From positions 1 to 64,000 of the forward strand of contig WBMZ01000199.1 in assembly GCA_013400975.1 (NCBI GenBank): DNA of 64,000 nt, given 5' to 3'. The notes under the pieces are model-generated. The model ran no database searches. It had not been told where the DNA came from and saw only the letters and a program-made list of their open reading frames with translations. The DNA is from Atrichornis clamosus. Its lineage: Eukaryota; Chordata; Aves; Passeriformes; Menuridae. A program made the position numbers and the translations under genes. This document shows positions 27,857 to 40,800 of this stretch, piece after piece (the first letter of the stretch is position 1; each line of letters begins with the position of its first letter).

Positions 27857-30800
27857 GACTCTCTCTATATAGTCTTAAATTATATAATTTAAGCAACTCT
27901 ATATGTTCTACATAGGAAACAGATTTCTCCTGGAAGACTTTTTTCTAAGCTGACAAGTGGAATATAACCCAGTAATTTCTGAGCAGCATGAGAATACAAC
28001 TGCTACATTTTAGAAAGAAACTGGTCACAGTTTTTTAAAGAGAGAGCACTCTGTTGAGCAGACACCTGGAATGTCAGCAGTCACTTCCAGAACGCACAAC
28101 TGAACTTTAAAAATAATTGATCAGAAACACAAGTCAGATGCACTTTTTCAAAAAAAGCATGTAGGCCTGCAAGTGACAGATGAAGTCTGAACATCTTAAC
28201 AAAAGTCAGGAGTTTCCCTGAAGGCTTTTACCCAAATTAGGTGATTATCAGTTTTAGAGCAACTCTAAAAAAAACTGGTTCCCAAACCTTATATGCCTAC
28301 AGAGAACTGGGAGAGCAAACCTCAGCATGTAACTCTATGTAACATCTGCATGTTAAGAAATAGCTAGAAATCCAATTACTATTTCTATAGCTGTATCATA
28401 CTGAAGGCATTGAAGCAAATGGGGAGTAGATGGGAGTGTAAAAAATGAGTTCATGTAGAAGCCAATTTTCAAAATTCTGTTAGCTCTATTACTGCCTGTG
28501 AAGTATTTACAGCACCTTCCAAGACATTCTCCCCCTCAGAAAAACAAATCGAGAAATGAAATTAACTCTTGAATTTTCAAAAGTTTATTTTCCTAATACT
28601 AGAATGCAGACAGATATGTGTAAGAATTTCTTGTTATATAAAAAGGTAAACGAAACATTTCTATCATCGAAGTTTTCTTCCTGTTCTAAGCTTTAGCAAA
28701 TAAAAATCCAAGTTAAGTAAGTAAACCAGGAAATGGTTAATGACTCAATATTGAATAAAATTTCGCTATTTGAAATATATGGCCATTAGAAGTCCCAATA
28801 CACTGGTATTAAACCATACTTTGACAGGAATAAATCTTAGCATAAATATTTTTCTTCTATGTGGAAAGGATTTTTATTGTGTGACTATTAAAAGAGTCTG
28901 TCATTCCTGTGAAATAACTGATCTATAAAGGTATTCAATCACCTAATCTTCAATGAAACTAAAATGCAATTGCTTGTAAATAGCCATCTAAATGCCTTTA
29001 CAGGTCACATACTTAAATATTTGCTTGTTACTAGACACACAGAGTTAGGCTGATTTCACTGAAGGTGCATAACTGATGTAAGCAAACAACAGAGGCCTGA
29101 AAGGTAACTAAAAATGTTGGTGTAACTACAGATCCAATGACTTATGTTTTCCTTGCCTGTCCAAACCAAGACACAAACTGCTACCTTAAAGCTCAAATGT
29201 GGTGAATATAGACAACATCATCCAGTTTTATTGGTTTCCCACGCTACCATTCAGACGGAGGACGTACAGGTCCAAATGGCTGAGGACAAACATTCAGGTT
29301 CAGCAAGGAGAAGGAAATCCCCTACACAATCAATATATTGGCCTCACCCGGGGTTTTTATAGAGTCCTTTGAAACTGCTGACCCAACATGACAGGAGCAT
29401 GTTGTGTTCAATAGCTCAACTCTGATTAAAGCAATTATAAGGAATATAAGCAGCAGAAACAATATGAAAAGTAGCATGTCAATATCTATTTTAAAGAAAG
29501 TTCTTACTGAATGAGATTAAAGTCTGATACAGTCTACAAATGCAAATATGGAAAGACTATAGAAATACTTATTACAGAAAATCTAACAGCTCAGCAGATG
29601 TGTATAAGAAGCCTGTTATATTTATCCCTCAAACATTTTTAATTCCAGTTGGGCAAATAATTATCAGCTCCAGAAAATACTTTTTACATAGGTGAAAACA
29701 GAAAACTACAGAAAAAGAACAGTTTTACAGAAAAATTTCAGTAAGTCCTTTATGCTTGAAGGAGACGTTCACAACGTTGCTCAGAGAGTTCTACAGCCAG
29801 CAGTACAATCTCGTCAGCTCTTGATTAAGTTCTTCAAACTTAAAAAAACCCCTACTGAATTCAGAAGAGGCACAAGATCTACTCCTGAGCCAAAGAATCC
29901 TCAGCAGACTCAAGGAACCCCAGTAGAAATCCTCCTTTTGCTACTCAGAAAGAGAAAATTTGCCTGAAAGGAAAATTTACAATGAAAAATGTTTGTGAAA
30001 ATTGCAAATTTAAAGTGCAGTAACAATAAGTTGGACAGCAGTATAACCAGCATGCATTACATACAGCTGCAAAAGTCCTGGAAGACTGCACAGAAAAACA
30101 GAAAGAGAGAGGTGAGCTTATGACACTGTTGCCTACTAAGTAGAATCTGGTACATACAACAAAAACAATCCTGCAATGAGTAGTCACAGAGCCCCATGTG
30201 AGCAGTTTATAGCCTTAAAATAGCAATAGATACTTCTGTCACAAGTTCTGTATGTTCTTATCAAAATTCTCGTTACTTCCCAAAAATCAAGATATTGCTA
30301 CCTTGAACTAGGAAGGAAGGCTGGAAGTACTAAATGCTGTAAGTATTTGCAATTCTAAAAGTTTACAAATTATCAATACATACCTTCTGTAGAAATGACA
30401 CTAATCAAAATGCACAAGAACAACAACAAAACCCAAAGGAAGTAATCTATCTATGCAGTATATATGTAAATGCAATCCAAAGAGTATGTGCTCTGCCAGG
30501 ATTCAGACAAATATCAGCATTACCTCATTAGTTGTAATTTTCATTTGTGAGAAGTCAGTCCAAGGCAGACGCACGTTAATTCAATTTAGATTTATCTGCA
30601 ACGGGACACTCCGAATCCTCTATCTGCCTATGCTACTAGTGAAGTTCTAGCTGTTCTCACAGATGTAAAGCTAATATATACCAACACAAAGAGTGTAATG
30701 TGTAGATCAACATCGTAGTTATAGCTGTAACAATTCCTTCTTAGGGAAACAGAAACGTTAAATCAATACATTTAATATTAAATCCTAACATGGATTTTAT

Positions 30801-33159
30801 GAAGCTTAAAATTGTGGAAAATACATATACTGTGCTTTTTGTATTCTTATTAGCTCTTATATTAGCTGTAATTAAATATTTCAAGGTAATGACGATACAA
30901 TTATGATATACTCTAATAACTACACCAGAGTCAGACACACCTAAGAGGATCATGCAGGACTTAGTGGTTTATAGTGAAGCTTTTTCTTGCTGTTTCTATT
31001 AAAATTACATTTGTATGTTCGTATTGACAGTTTGGGGCTCTCTGGAGCAGACAAAGATAGGTTTTTTGTTTGTTTTTAACCATGTAAACATGGGACTGAC
31101 AAGGACTTATAATATATCAGTCCAAAGAATACAATAAACCCTTTAAAATTAAAAGGCTGATAAAGACAGACTGTCTCTGGAGATTCAAAATAGTACACTG
31201 AAAAACTGTTAGCCATTACAAAGTTCACTCTATGGTACAAAACAGATGATGAATATAAGTCACTTGCTTCTACATTCTCTTGTTCAAAAGCATTAGTTGA
31301 AAGTAAACAGTATTAGTAAACACCTTGTCATATGACAACCTGGGGACACAATGATTGGATAGTCATTATTTTAGATCTAAATGCTTTCAAAATACTTTTA
31401 ATATGGTGCTTGCTGTACAAAATTTGGACACTTCAATGTAGTGGCTAAGACTTTTAAAGCAAGTTAAGAAGTGATGTCTTTTGCTAAAGAAGTACTAATA
31501 GAAACGTTTCTGCAAACCACAACTGCTTTCACTATATTCATCAGTGGCTCTGAAAAGTGATATAGTAAAGACGCTTCCCATTGGGATACCAATGCCACTG
31601 GAATTAACAGGTTGGTATTGTACCACTTGCAATGGTAGCAAATACTTATACTGTCAGTGAAAGCCTGTCAATACTAGCAGAACAACCTCACGCAACTTCC
31701 ACTGAAAACACATTCTTAAAGTCAAGGTACAGGGACAGCAAAAAAAGCTGCCTGAACAAGAAAAAGAAAAAAATAAAAAAGCAACAAACCATCAAAAAAT
31801 ATGCTAATAACTCTGTAGCACCCTGGAACACAACAATTTAAATACCAGCATGCTATAAAACAAACAAGTAAATTTTCTGCCACATGACCTACATCAGTTA
31901 TTCACAACTTATCCTCTGAGCAGTAAAACCTATTGACATGTCTGCTGTCTAAGACAAATAGGAAAAGAGTTGCTTTCCCATATATTTTCCAGTAGTTACA
32001 GAATTCAACCACAGAGTCAACTATACTTTCTACCACGGGGCTTATTTACTTCTTCAGGTTTTAGGACAAATGGATACCATGGAACTTCGGTATATATTCA
32101 AACAATTCCCTGTGGCTTATGATAGACAGTGTGCATGATTCTTGGGTAGCTTTAATAAATTTTAAAGTTTGGATAAAATAAATTTGCACCTACAAATGGA
32201 TTGTTTTAGATGCTAAGCCCTGCAGCTACCCCTAACAAACACCTCGCAATGAGTTTTAGCATTTGCACAGGGAGATTATCACAGTATGCTCCTTGACACA
32301 GCAGAGCTCAGAGTGATAACAAAACGTGCCTTCCCTTTCTCCCTGGGGGTGTGCTGGATTCTGAACCATTAGCAAATACAACTCCATTATGTGGGAAGGA
32401 AGTGGGAAATGGTTGTGCTCTGCAGGTGTTCAAAAATACATTTTCAGTAAGGGAGCAGATTCTTGAAAGAAACAATTCAAGCAAGCACATGGCACCATAA
32501 TCAGTCTTACTACTGTATTTGAAAGCAACTCTCTTTCTCTCAAATATACAAGTTACTTGCTTTTGGCATCACATGTATTTATTGCACCTGCAAGTGCTTG
32601 AATATATTACACTTCTACATTTCAATGTACGGGTTTTTTTAAAGCGACAGGACACAACAGATCACAAAAAACTACTAACAAGTCACGATCCTGGTCACAA
32701 TAAACCTTGACAATTCACATGGCACAGGGAGTTGCCCAAAGTGCATTTTAATTTTTAACCTTTAATACCATTAATGTATACAGAATGAGGTGTAATAAAA
32801 GACCATTACCTTCATTTTAGATGTTTCTGCTGCCTTATATTGCCAGACAATTGCTTGTAATTGTACTCTGAATATGTGAAACATCCATTGTTACTGAACA
32901 TCTCTTTCAATTCATGTTGAGGAATCAATAAACCCAGACAGATCCGAAGTGCTTTTCTTCATAAATAAGTGTAAGGAAAATTAAGGTCTTTCCTTGCAAA
33001 TGGAAAACAAAAACTGTATCATTCAAAAATTGTTGAGTAAAACAGATACCCCTTAAGCAGAAACTCTTGAAACAAAATCATAACTTAAGTGGCTGAATTC
33101 TCACTAGTTTCACATATTAGCACAAGTACTTTTATTTTACACAGAGACAGGACCAAAAG

Positions 33160-33290
33160 GTTACAGGACTATGTGTGACTACTGTCTTTTAACAAAGTTT
33201 CAATTTCTTCTGAATACTAGAAACTTTGTTACAGGACTATGTGTGACTACTGTCTTTTAACAAAGTTTCAATTTCTTCTGAATACTAGAA
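33160..33290. repeat. 68-bp perfect tandem duplication
   Basis: The block beginning GTTACAGGACTATGTGTGAC at 33160 recurs at 33228, a period of 68 bp. The second copy matches the first without a mismatch for 63 bases (33228-33290) and then diverges at CTTGAGG. There is no simple-repeat core, so this is a segmental micro-duplication, and its identity implies recent origin or an assembly artefact. Confidence 0.95.
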
Positions 33291-35039
33291 CTTGAGGACT
33301 TCTAAGTAAGGCACTCAGAATCTATGACCAAAGCCTCAATTAGCGTTAAAGGCATCTAAAGGGCATCCAAAGAGTTGATTTATGATTTAATGATCTAGCA
33401 CTGGGCCTGTAGTTCCAGTCAACGCACTAAGAACTGAATAGGTCAAAAGACTGAACTATCCTGTCTGTTCCCAGGTGGCCTTTGCAGGTGAAGAGAGAAG
33501 GGTATGATTGGGCTGGAAATGGTCTGCCTCTTGTCATACTAAATTCACACTTAAGGACAGACACCAGTATTCAACTGCTATTCCGATACTTCTCATGAAT
33601 TATTGCTTTTTGCTTTGTTTTGCCTTTTAAAACTGCTTAATGACTTTCCAAAGAAGCAATTTTTAACTACCTTAAAATCTGTTTAATATTTTACTTTGTG
33701 TAAATGAAACATTTTCTGTGTCTGCATATATGTAGCTTACTTCCATTAAAACCCCTCTCCTTTTTATTTCCCCTCAGACTGTACACCCTATCTAGGCACA
33801 CACCTGCCTTTATGCTAATAAAAATCAATTTTAACTTGAAGTTTCTCCTTCCTTTTTCACTTAGACTGACAACATAACACCTAGTGGGAAGTTTAACTTC
33901 CTTATTCCTCCCTTCCTAGTTTGTTTGTTTTTTCAGGTCCTCTAGTGACTCCCTCCACCATGACTTCTCCCTAGAGTAAAACTCAACGTAAGAGCAGCTA
34001 CTTCTTTTATCTTTTTGAATTCCTCAAACATCCTAAACCATTTTTCCTGTACACCAATTGTTCAGATCTATTTCTGATAGGTCTACAAATAACACTATCA
34101 ACTTTGAGTGTAACTACAGCACTCTTTACCAACCTTTTAGGCTATTAAATAGATATTGTGCTACCAAATCAAATTTTCACTAAGTTGCAACTGTATTTCA
34201 GCAGTGTCAACATTTCAATAGATCCATATACTTATTTCAAGAATTTCTGTTTCAAAATTCAGGATAACAGTTGGATTTTTCCAGATTACTGTTCTGGTCT
34301 ATGTTCCTTACTTGCACCTATCTGCCACTACCACTTACTCTACCCAGAATCATAGTCTCCCTCAGATGTTGTTCATACTCTAAAAGAGATAGTAACAAAC
34401 ACACCAGACAGGTTTAATAAACTAGGCTGTTCACTGCCCGTTGCTTTAAAATTCTCTGTTTACAGGGCTCTCAGTTCAAGCAGCTCAAGAAAGACACTGT
34501 TCTCTTTGACTTAAATTCATTCTCACTACAGCTAATTATAGCTATAGCTCCTTTAATATATAAATGATGCATAAAAACCTACAGAGTCCTAATGATGAAA
34601 TTAAAATTAGACATTTCATTATGTTGAAGCATAATGAATTCTCCTGTGATTTCTCTGCTGTCTATATTTGACTCTTGCCTAAACAGTACAATTGATATAT
34701 AAACACTTTGTACACAACTGTGCCTTAAAAAAAAAAGTAAAAAGAGGGTGCCCTTTAAAAGTAAACATTTACTATGCCATGGTACTGACCTACAGTGGTA
34801 TTTCCTATGCTTAGTATACACAGTGCAGTGCATCTATTTTTCCACTATAACTGTTTATCATTAACGCATTTCTGTTTCATAAAGGAAGGGTAACAGCAAA
34901 AAAGTCTCTTTCCATCATTCACTATTGATAATGCAGTGATAGCAGTCCTTCAAAGAAACAATAAAGCAGTATTACTTTCTATTCTATTCTCTTTACCCTT
35001 CCACCCCTTGCTACACTGCCACAAGTCACACAAAGAAGT
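33291..35039. other. Intronic sequence without recognised gene
   Basis: Unique AT-rich DNA, pyrimidine-rich on the plus strand around 33.7-34.1 kb. Composition rises toward GC at the right edge, where the island begins. Confidence 0.65.
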
Positions 35040-35870
35040 TAATGTTTCCCAAGTTATACAACCGGCTGTCTGCTTATCTGAAAACTTAAACGTGGTGGTG
35101 CAACTTCCAGCTACCTCGGAACAAGCACAATGCCTAGCAACCCTGCAAAGTGCACGGGCTCCAGCTTTAAGTCCTGTCGCGTGCCTCAGAGTGAACATTC
35201 CCAGCCTGAGTAGGCATTGCCAGCCCCCTTGTCCCCCACCGCCTGCTTGCACTGTGAACTGTGGTTCAAAACAGCTAATAAAACCAAGCTGCACAAAGTG
35301 GCGAGGGAAAAGCAGGTATTTGGGCCAGGTCCAGGCCCACCTACCGGATAATCCCAGTTTACATCCGACAGCTGTTTATACTTACCTGATATGTGGCAGG
35401 TGCAGGACAAAAGGGTCACACAGACCTGCAGCACCTGCCACCTCCACCCCTGCTTAGGACACCAGGCAGCACCCAGCACCTCCCAGCACCTCCGCCAGCT
35501 CCTGGCAGGGGTCCTGGGGAGCGTGGCCCACCACCCTGCCCTTGGCTCACTGTGGGCAGCCAGGGAAGCAGCCTGTGACACCCAGCTGAAGGAGGTTGCT
35601 CAGCTTCACTGGTTCCTGCTGCCCAATTTGGGATGGGGCACAACTTTCTCTCACCAGAGGGCTTCCTCCACCTGAGCCATTGGCTAGAGGAGCTCCCCGC
35701 ACTCTTCACTAGACATCAGCATGTAGGAATTACCAGTCCCTCATGGCTCTCTCAGTGCCTCCTCCAAAACACACTCGGAGAATCACTCTGGCTGCAGGGA
35801 GGAAAAGCCAGCTGCTGGTGCTCAAGCGTTTCCTTTGGCTCAAACTTAAAAACCACTGAAGGTTTTTCAC
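35040..35870 (-). promoter_or_regulatory. GC-rich island with minus-strand splice donor; possible alternative promoter/first exon
   Basis: This block is clearly GC-rich with scattered CpGs (GTCGCG, ACCGGA, TCCGAC, TCCGCC, GAGCG), while both flanks are AT-rich. On the minus strand, CAG followed by GTAAGTATA at 35386-35378 is a near-ideal donor. Upstream on that strand lie CCAAT (35679-35683) and TATAAA (35871-35876). A RUNX-type TGTGGTT is on the plus strand near 35268. Several open frames up to 173 codons overlap in different frames and strands, which is expected from high GC, and none resembles a known protein. Alternatives are an unrecognised repeat or an enhancer. Confidence 0.3.
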
Positions 35871-35876
35871 TTTATA

Positions 35877-37824
35877 ATGCCCAAAGTGCACAGTGAGCAC
35901 AATTTTTGGAACAAGTTCTCAAGAAAAAAGAATAATAATTTAGGTGCAACAGTCAGAGGGCTGGAGATGTCACCACTCCTTGTTCAAAGCCAGCCACATC
36001 ACTATGATGTGTTCATTTTGGTGCCCCTTTAACGCACTGTCAGCCCAAACAGTTCTTGCTACGTGAAGTATTCTTGGCAATGTTATGTTACAGCCAACAA
36101 TACTTTCAAACATTTTCCAGCCAGCCATACTCAAGAGCCCTCTGTCTTGATAAACAGAGCTGGAAGATTTTCTTCCTCTGTCACAGGTAAAACAGAAATG
36201 TGGAGGATGTGGAAAAACTGGGAAAATAATGAGCAGGCCTAAACATTACAAGGTGCAGGACTAAAGCAACATAAGGAGAGGGGGAAAGAAAACAAAAACA
36301 AAACCAACAGCAAAAATCCTAACCAGACATTATGGCCACAGGTGCTATTTTTATTTAGCTCCATGGGATATTGTTCTCATGAATGTCATTTAATGAACAA
36401 AATTAATTTCACATACAGCTCTGAACGATTTTGTTTGCCTGAAAGTCCATGAGCTTATTTCTTGGGCAGGTAACTGAGCAAAGCCCTCCGCTTTTCTACA
36501 GGGGAATCACAGGGCAAGTTTCTTCAGATTAAGACAGAGAACCCAAGGTCCTTTGATCTAGTATCTCTCACTTGCATCATCACAGAGAAAGAAGAAAAAG
36601 AAAAAAAAGGAAACAAAGAAGAAAACTGATGGGTTTCAAGCAAAAAAAATGAAGCTCTACCCTTAACATCTATGAGTTTTACAAAAGGAGAGGGAGCAGT
36701 AACTGCTTATACCTGGAGCTTGGGCAGCACATGTTATCTGAAAAACATTTGGCCGAAGAGGTAAAGAGATATGCTAAACCCAGCCCACCCTGCAGTGCAT
36801 TTCATCAAATTATCAGATATTAATTACAAAATGCACCCATTTCAATTAGTCCCTGCTCCATATGACATGAATTCCATAACTGATATATCAAGAGGAAAAA
36901 AAAAACCCTCTAAATGCTATTAAAAGAAGAAAGAAAAAAACATGTGGAAGTACAGGAACACTGTGGAAAAAGTAAAAAGTAAATAAACCTCACTCCAGCA
37001 CATGGATAGACTTTTACTGTTTGAAGTATCAAACATCATAAAAAACCACTAAGAACTCAAGGAGAGATAGCTTTTACAACATGGTGCTAAAGATACGACA
37101 CTTACCTTGTTTAAGTATATATCTTAGTCCCAACAGTGTGATCAGTAATAATACAAAATTAACAAGCCAACTTTTGGTAGCGTTTCATTTAAGGTTCAGC
37201 ACTTAAATTATATATCTTAGTTGCACCATGGTCACAACAATTACATGAACAACTGTGAGTGGTGAAGTAACCAAAAGTAGGTGACAGGACCAGGTGACAT
37301 TTGACACGAAGTACTTTAAATGATAAACTGGAAATTATCCACTACCAGAGTGAAAACAGGAAAAGATGGTCAAAGTGACCAGCAATATTTGCTATGGAAA
37401 CTACAAAAACAAGAAATACAATGTTTGACAAGAAATCCAAAAGCAATCATGCAATTAAACCTGAATTATTGCAATCAGTAAACCGCTCAGAAAAAGGAAG
37501 TTTCCAGAAATCTGAATATGAAAATCTAGTTTACATTTATGCATTTTACATAGTAGTAACATATATTCTTTTTATAACAGTATGTTGTAATACAATATAA
37601 AGAAACTCCTTTCACTTAATAGTATCAAATTAACTTTAATGTATACCTTTCTAGTAATAAATTGGCCAGGTATGTGGGTAGGTATATCCCACCAGGTGTC
37701 TCTTATGACTGAACAAGTTAACATGCTTTGCAGCCTGCACTGCAGGTAAAGAGCTAGGACACCCCTTAGATCGAACTAATTAACAAGATAAAAAAACCTT
37801 TCACAGAGACCTTCGAAAATCCTT
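35877..37824. other. Intronic sequence without recognised gene
   Basis: Unique AT-rich DNA with A-rich patches near 36.58-36.63 and 36.89-36.94 kb. A minus-strand donor-like site at 37105 follows 24 hydrophobic codons but lacks an acceptor (see rejected items). Confidence 0.65.
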
Positions 37825-37899
37825 CTCTGCCTGAGCAGGAAGGTGGGACCAGAGGATATCCAGAGGTGCCTTCCAACCTCAACCCTTCAGTGATTCTAG
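37825..37899 (+). mobile_element. CR1 LINE 3' end scrap, plus strand
   Basis: The block CCTGAGCAGGAAGGTGG, then ACC-AGAGGATATCCAGAGG, then TGCCTTCCAACCTCAACCC and TTCAGTGATTCTAGG is the sense-strand CR1 3' terminus, here with a single terminal ATTCT unit. The element is 5'-truncated to tens of bases of clear similarity. The preceding 30-40 bases may also belong to it. It is the only CR1 here oriented against CDKAL1 transcription. Confidence 0.8.
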
Positions 37900-40800
37900 G
37901 AAATAAAATTCTCCCAGCTTCCACATAGGAAAACATGACATCATCCCAGGTGTTATTTGAAGTCTGGCAAGATGCTGTGAAACTAGCATTATGTTTACTT
38001 TCATCTATAAACTATGCTAGGGAATTTTCTGAATACTTTGGGGAAAACAGATGTATTCACATTGATTTTCAGTATCTCATTTAGGTGTCTAAACAAGAGG
38101 ATTATTTACCTATATAGTCAATGGAGACTGGACTTAGTTCTTAATTCCTGCACATCTTGGATAGGTAACTTAAGTGCATAGCATACTAAGAGAAGCCAGG
38201 AAACAATTCGCTTCTTTCTTGGAACAAACTATGTCATTTTAAAAAATGAAACCATGGTAAATAACTTCCACTGTGTTTGAAATTCTGCTTTCTTGTGCCA
38301 TTTTCTGTCAGTTTGACAAAAAGCTTAAAAAACTCTACAAGATACAGACTTCTGCACATTAAGCCAAAACAAGCTCAATTACACACTAAAGTCAAATAAA
38401 TGCATCTTCAAGACTGAAACCCACAGTATCAGGTGAAGTCTACCAACATTATCTTTCCTTTACACATTCATTTAATGGCAAAAAATCCTACTTGCACCTC
38501 TGTGTGGAGAATAAAAAACCAAACCACTACTTTAAGTGGAAGAGCAAGATTCAGAGAACAGTAGAAGCTTAAGTCTTGCTAGAATTTTGCAGGACTTAAT
38601 TAAAAGCTGCAAGACATACCTACGGATAGGGCTTCTCTAAAAAGAATTCATGCCTTTGGCATGTAGTAATATATGACTTCAGCCACTCAATAGTTCCTTG
38701 TATTAGTGCCCAGTTTGTCTTACTGTGCATACATTATGGTTAATATTAAATGATTTCATCTTTAGTCTGCACCTGGGGGAGGGGGGAGCTACCCACTGGG
38801 AAGAGCTTTTATGCCATACTAGTACATATTTCTGCCTTCTACAGCCTTTTCTGCATCAGAAATCTGGAACCAGAAATTTCCCAGAAGTAATCCCAAGAAT
38901 GACTGTGACAAGTAACACAGGTCAGGTATTCTTAAACAATGCTGTCATTGTAACATCTTCAAAGGTTTCTTGATTTCTAAATTTCCCCTTAGTCATGTCC
39001 TAGTCAAGACTGACACAGGACTAAGACAGTCTGGCCAGGAAGCCACTGAGATAATTGTATGTACCAAAACAATGGAAGAATAAGCTTGTACTTCATTTTC
39101 CAGTGGGCTTGCCCAAGAGCAACCTGGATGTATGGTGCTATTTAATGATGGCATGTTAGCATGCATTGTGTATCACATTCAGGAAACTATTAAGGATACT
39201 AATCACCACACAGACTACTTTTAAAATTAACATATTAGGAGAAGCCCTCTAGTGTGTTCAGACAGTGAGTCAGCTTCTAAAACCAGAACAGAAGCAGCTA
39301 ATACAACTTAAATGCTAATTTTTTCCCCAGACAGTGAAGCAACACTCTCTGTGTATTCCAGTTCTTTTGTAGCATGTGAACATTTGAGTTTATTCTCTCC
39401 GACCACAGAACAGTGTGGACCCTTGAAGAGTTTTTCACTATTTCTTTCCCATCTGAATCAGGACTGGGGAGAAAAGAAAGTTCAAACCTTACATTTTCAT
39501 ACATGTACACAAGATATGCATTTCCACAACTCTAGGTACCCATACATTGCTAATGCCACAAAAACAGTTTCAGTTATTCTTCAGATGTCCTCTCAGTACC
39601 AATATAAGCATGCAGACTTGTTTGTCTGTCTTCTCTTCACCCTCACTTACAGAACTGTATCAGCACTTTTGAGTGCTGAGGAGTAGCTCTGCTCTATAAT
39701 AATATGTAGGACATCATCTTCCTCAACATATCTACTTTCCTGTATGTATGGAATACAAATTTAAACTATTCCTCTTCCCTTACACTACCTCTTAGATCAT
39801 ACTCCAAAAAGAAAAACAACACTTTTTTCTACAACCAATGCATCATAAGAAAGAATCAACTAAATTTTAGTCCTGCATATCTAGGAACTACCTCACATTT
39901 AAAATAATGTCTCCACTCTAGTTTACACACAAGTATTTAACACTGCTTTATATACTCTGGTACATTTGTGCAATACACTAGTGCTTCTACAGTCACATTC
40001 TGATTAAAGTTGTGAAAGTACAACACAAGATGTCTGGCCAGCACAACTTACTGCTTACAACTTGTAAATCAAAAAGTATGCAGCTTCACATTTAAATCCC
40101 TGCAAGGAATATGATTGTGACAATTAGAAAATGAAAGATTTTATTCTGAATCATCTAAGGACAGACATAGTAAAATCAGAACTCACCACAACATCATAAA
40201 ATACATTTTCATACTAGAAATATCTGTTAGAGAAAAGAAGTCAGCAGGTCCTCTAGATGTACTCTTCAAGTTAATACCTTTTGGCAGGATGTAGCAGTTC
40301 AAAGAAATAAAACTGAAATAATAACCACTGCAATAGTATTAACAGACTTTTTTCAGGCTACTTTAATCTCAAAGGGTGTCCAAGAAATTAGTAGAGCACA
40401 TACATGTGACTTACTGGCAAAAAAGAAAAAGGAAGATAATTGAGCCAAAATTTTTTTTTTAATATCATTGCTGCCCTCTTCTGGTTTAAAATTTCTCATT
40501 CTCCATACTTCATATACTAACTAATCCATCTCAACTGATTACACTACATTCATATGGAACATGTTCAGAATTAAATTAATTTTTAGTCTCACACCCAAGC
40601 AATTCTGGCATGCTAAGAGTCCCACACACCTTTAAATGTTATAATTTGAGAGTTGTGAATTAAAACCTATTATTAAAATTGATTGCTAGTATAATTTTTT
40701 AAAATTAACCGTTAATCTAAAGTACAGGAGTCAGCTTTGACATCATGACAGATGTCAACTTTAGGTTATCAAGAAAACAGAAAACCAACAGAAGAATTTG

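Larger units (their letters stand above)
18954..33159. other. Intronic sequence without recognised gene
   Basis: AT-rich unique DNA that includes the enhancer-like blocks near 20-22 kb and the microsatellites listed separately. The remainder, including 24-33 kb, has only short frames without recognisable similarity. Confidence 0.65.

Noticed and set aside
34936..35709. Overlapping frames up to 173 codons on both strands
   Set aside because: High GC reduces stops in every frame; frames conflict with each other and none resembles a known protein. The region is kept only as a GC island.
37106..37178. Minus-strand hydrophobic 24-codon stretch ending at a good donor (GTAAGTG)
   Set aside because: There is no acceptor with a pyrimidine tract before it, and a TGA lies two codons upstream in frame. 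Hydrophobic peptides arise easily from T-rich DNA.
39312..39686. 124-codon plus-strand frame
   Set aside because: Serine- and leucine-rich low-information translation without recognisable motif; probably chance.
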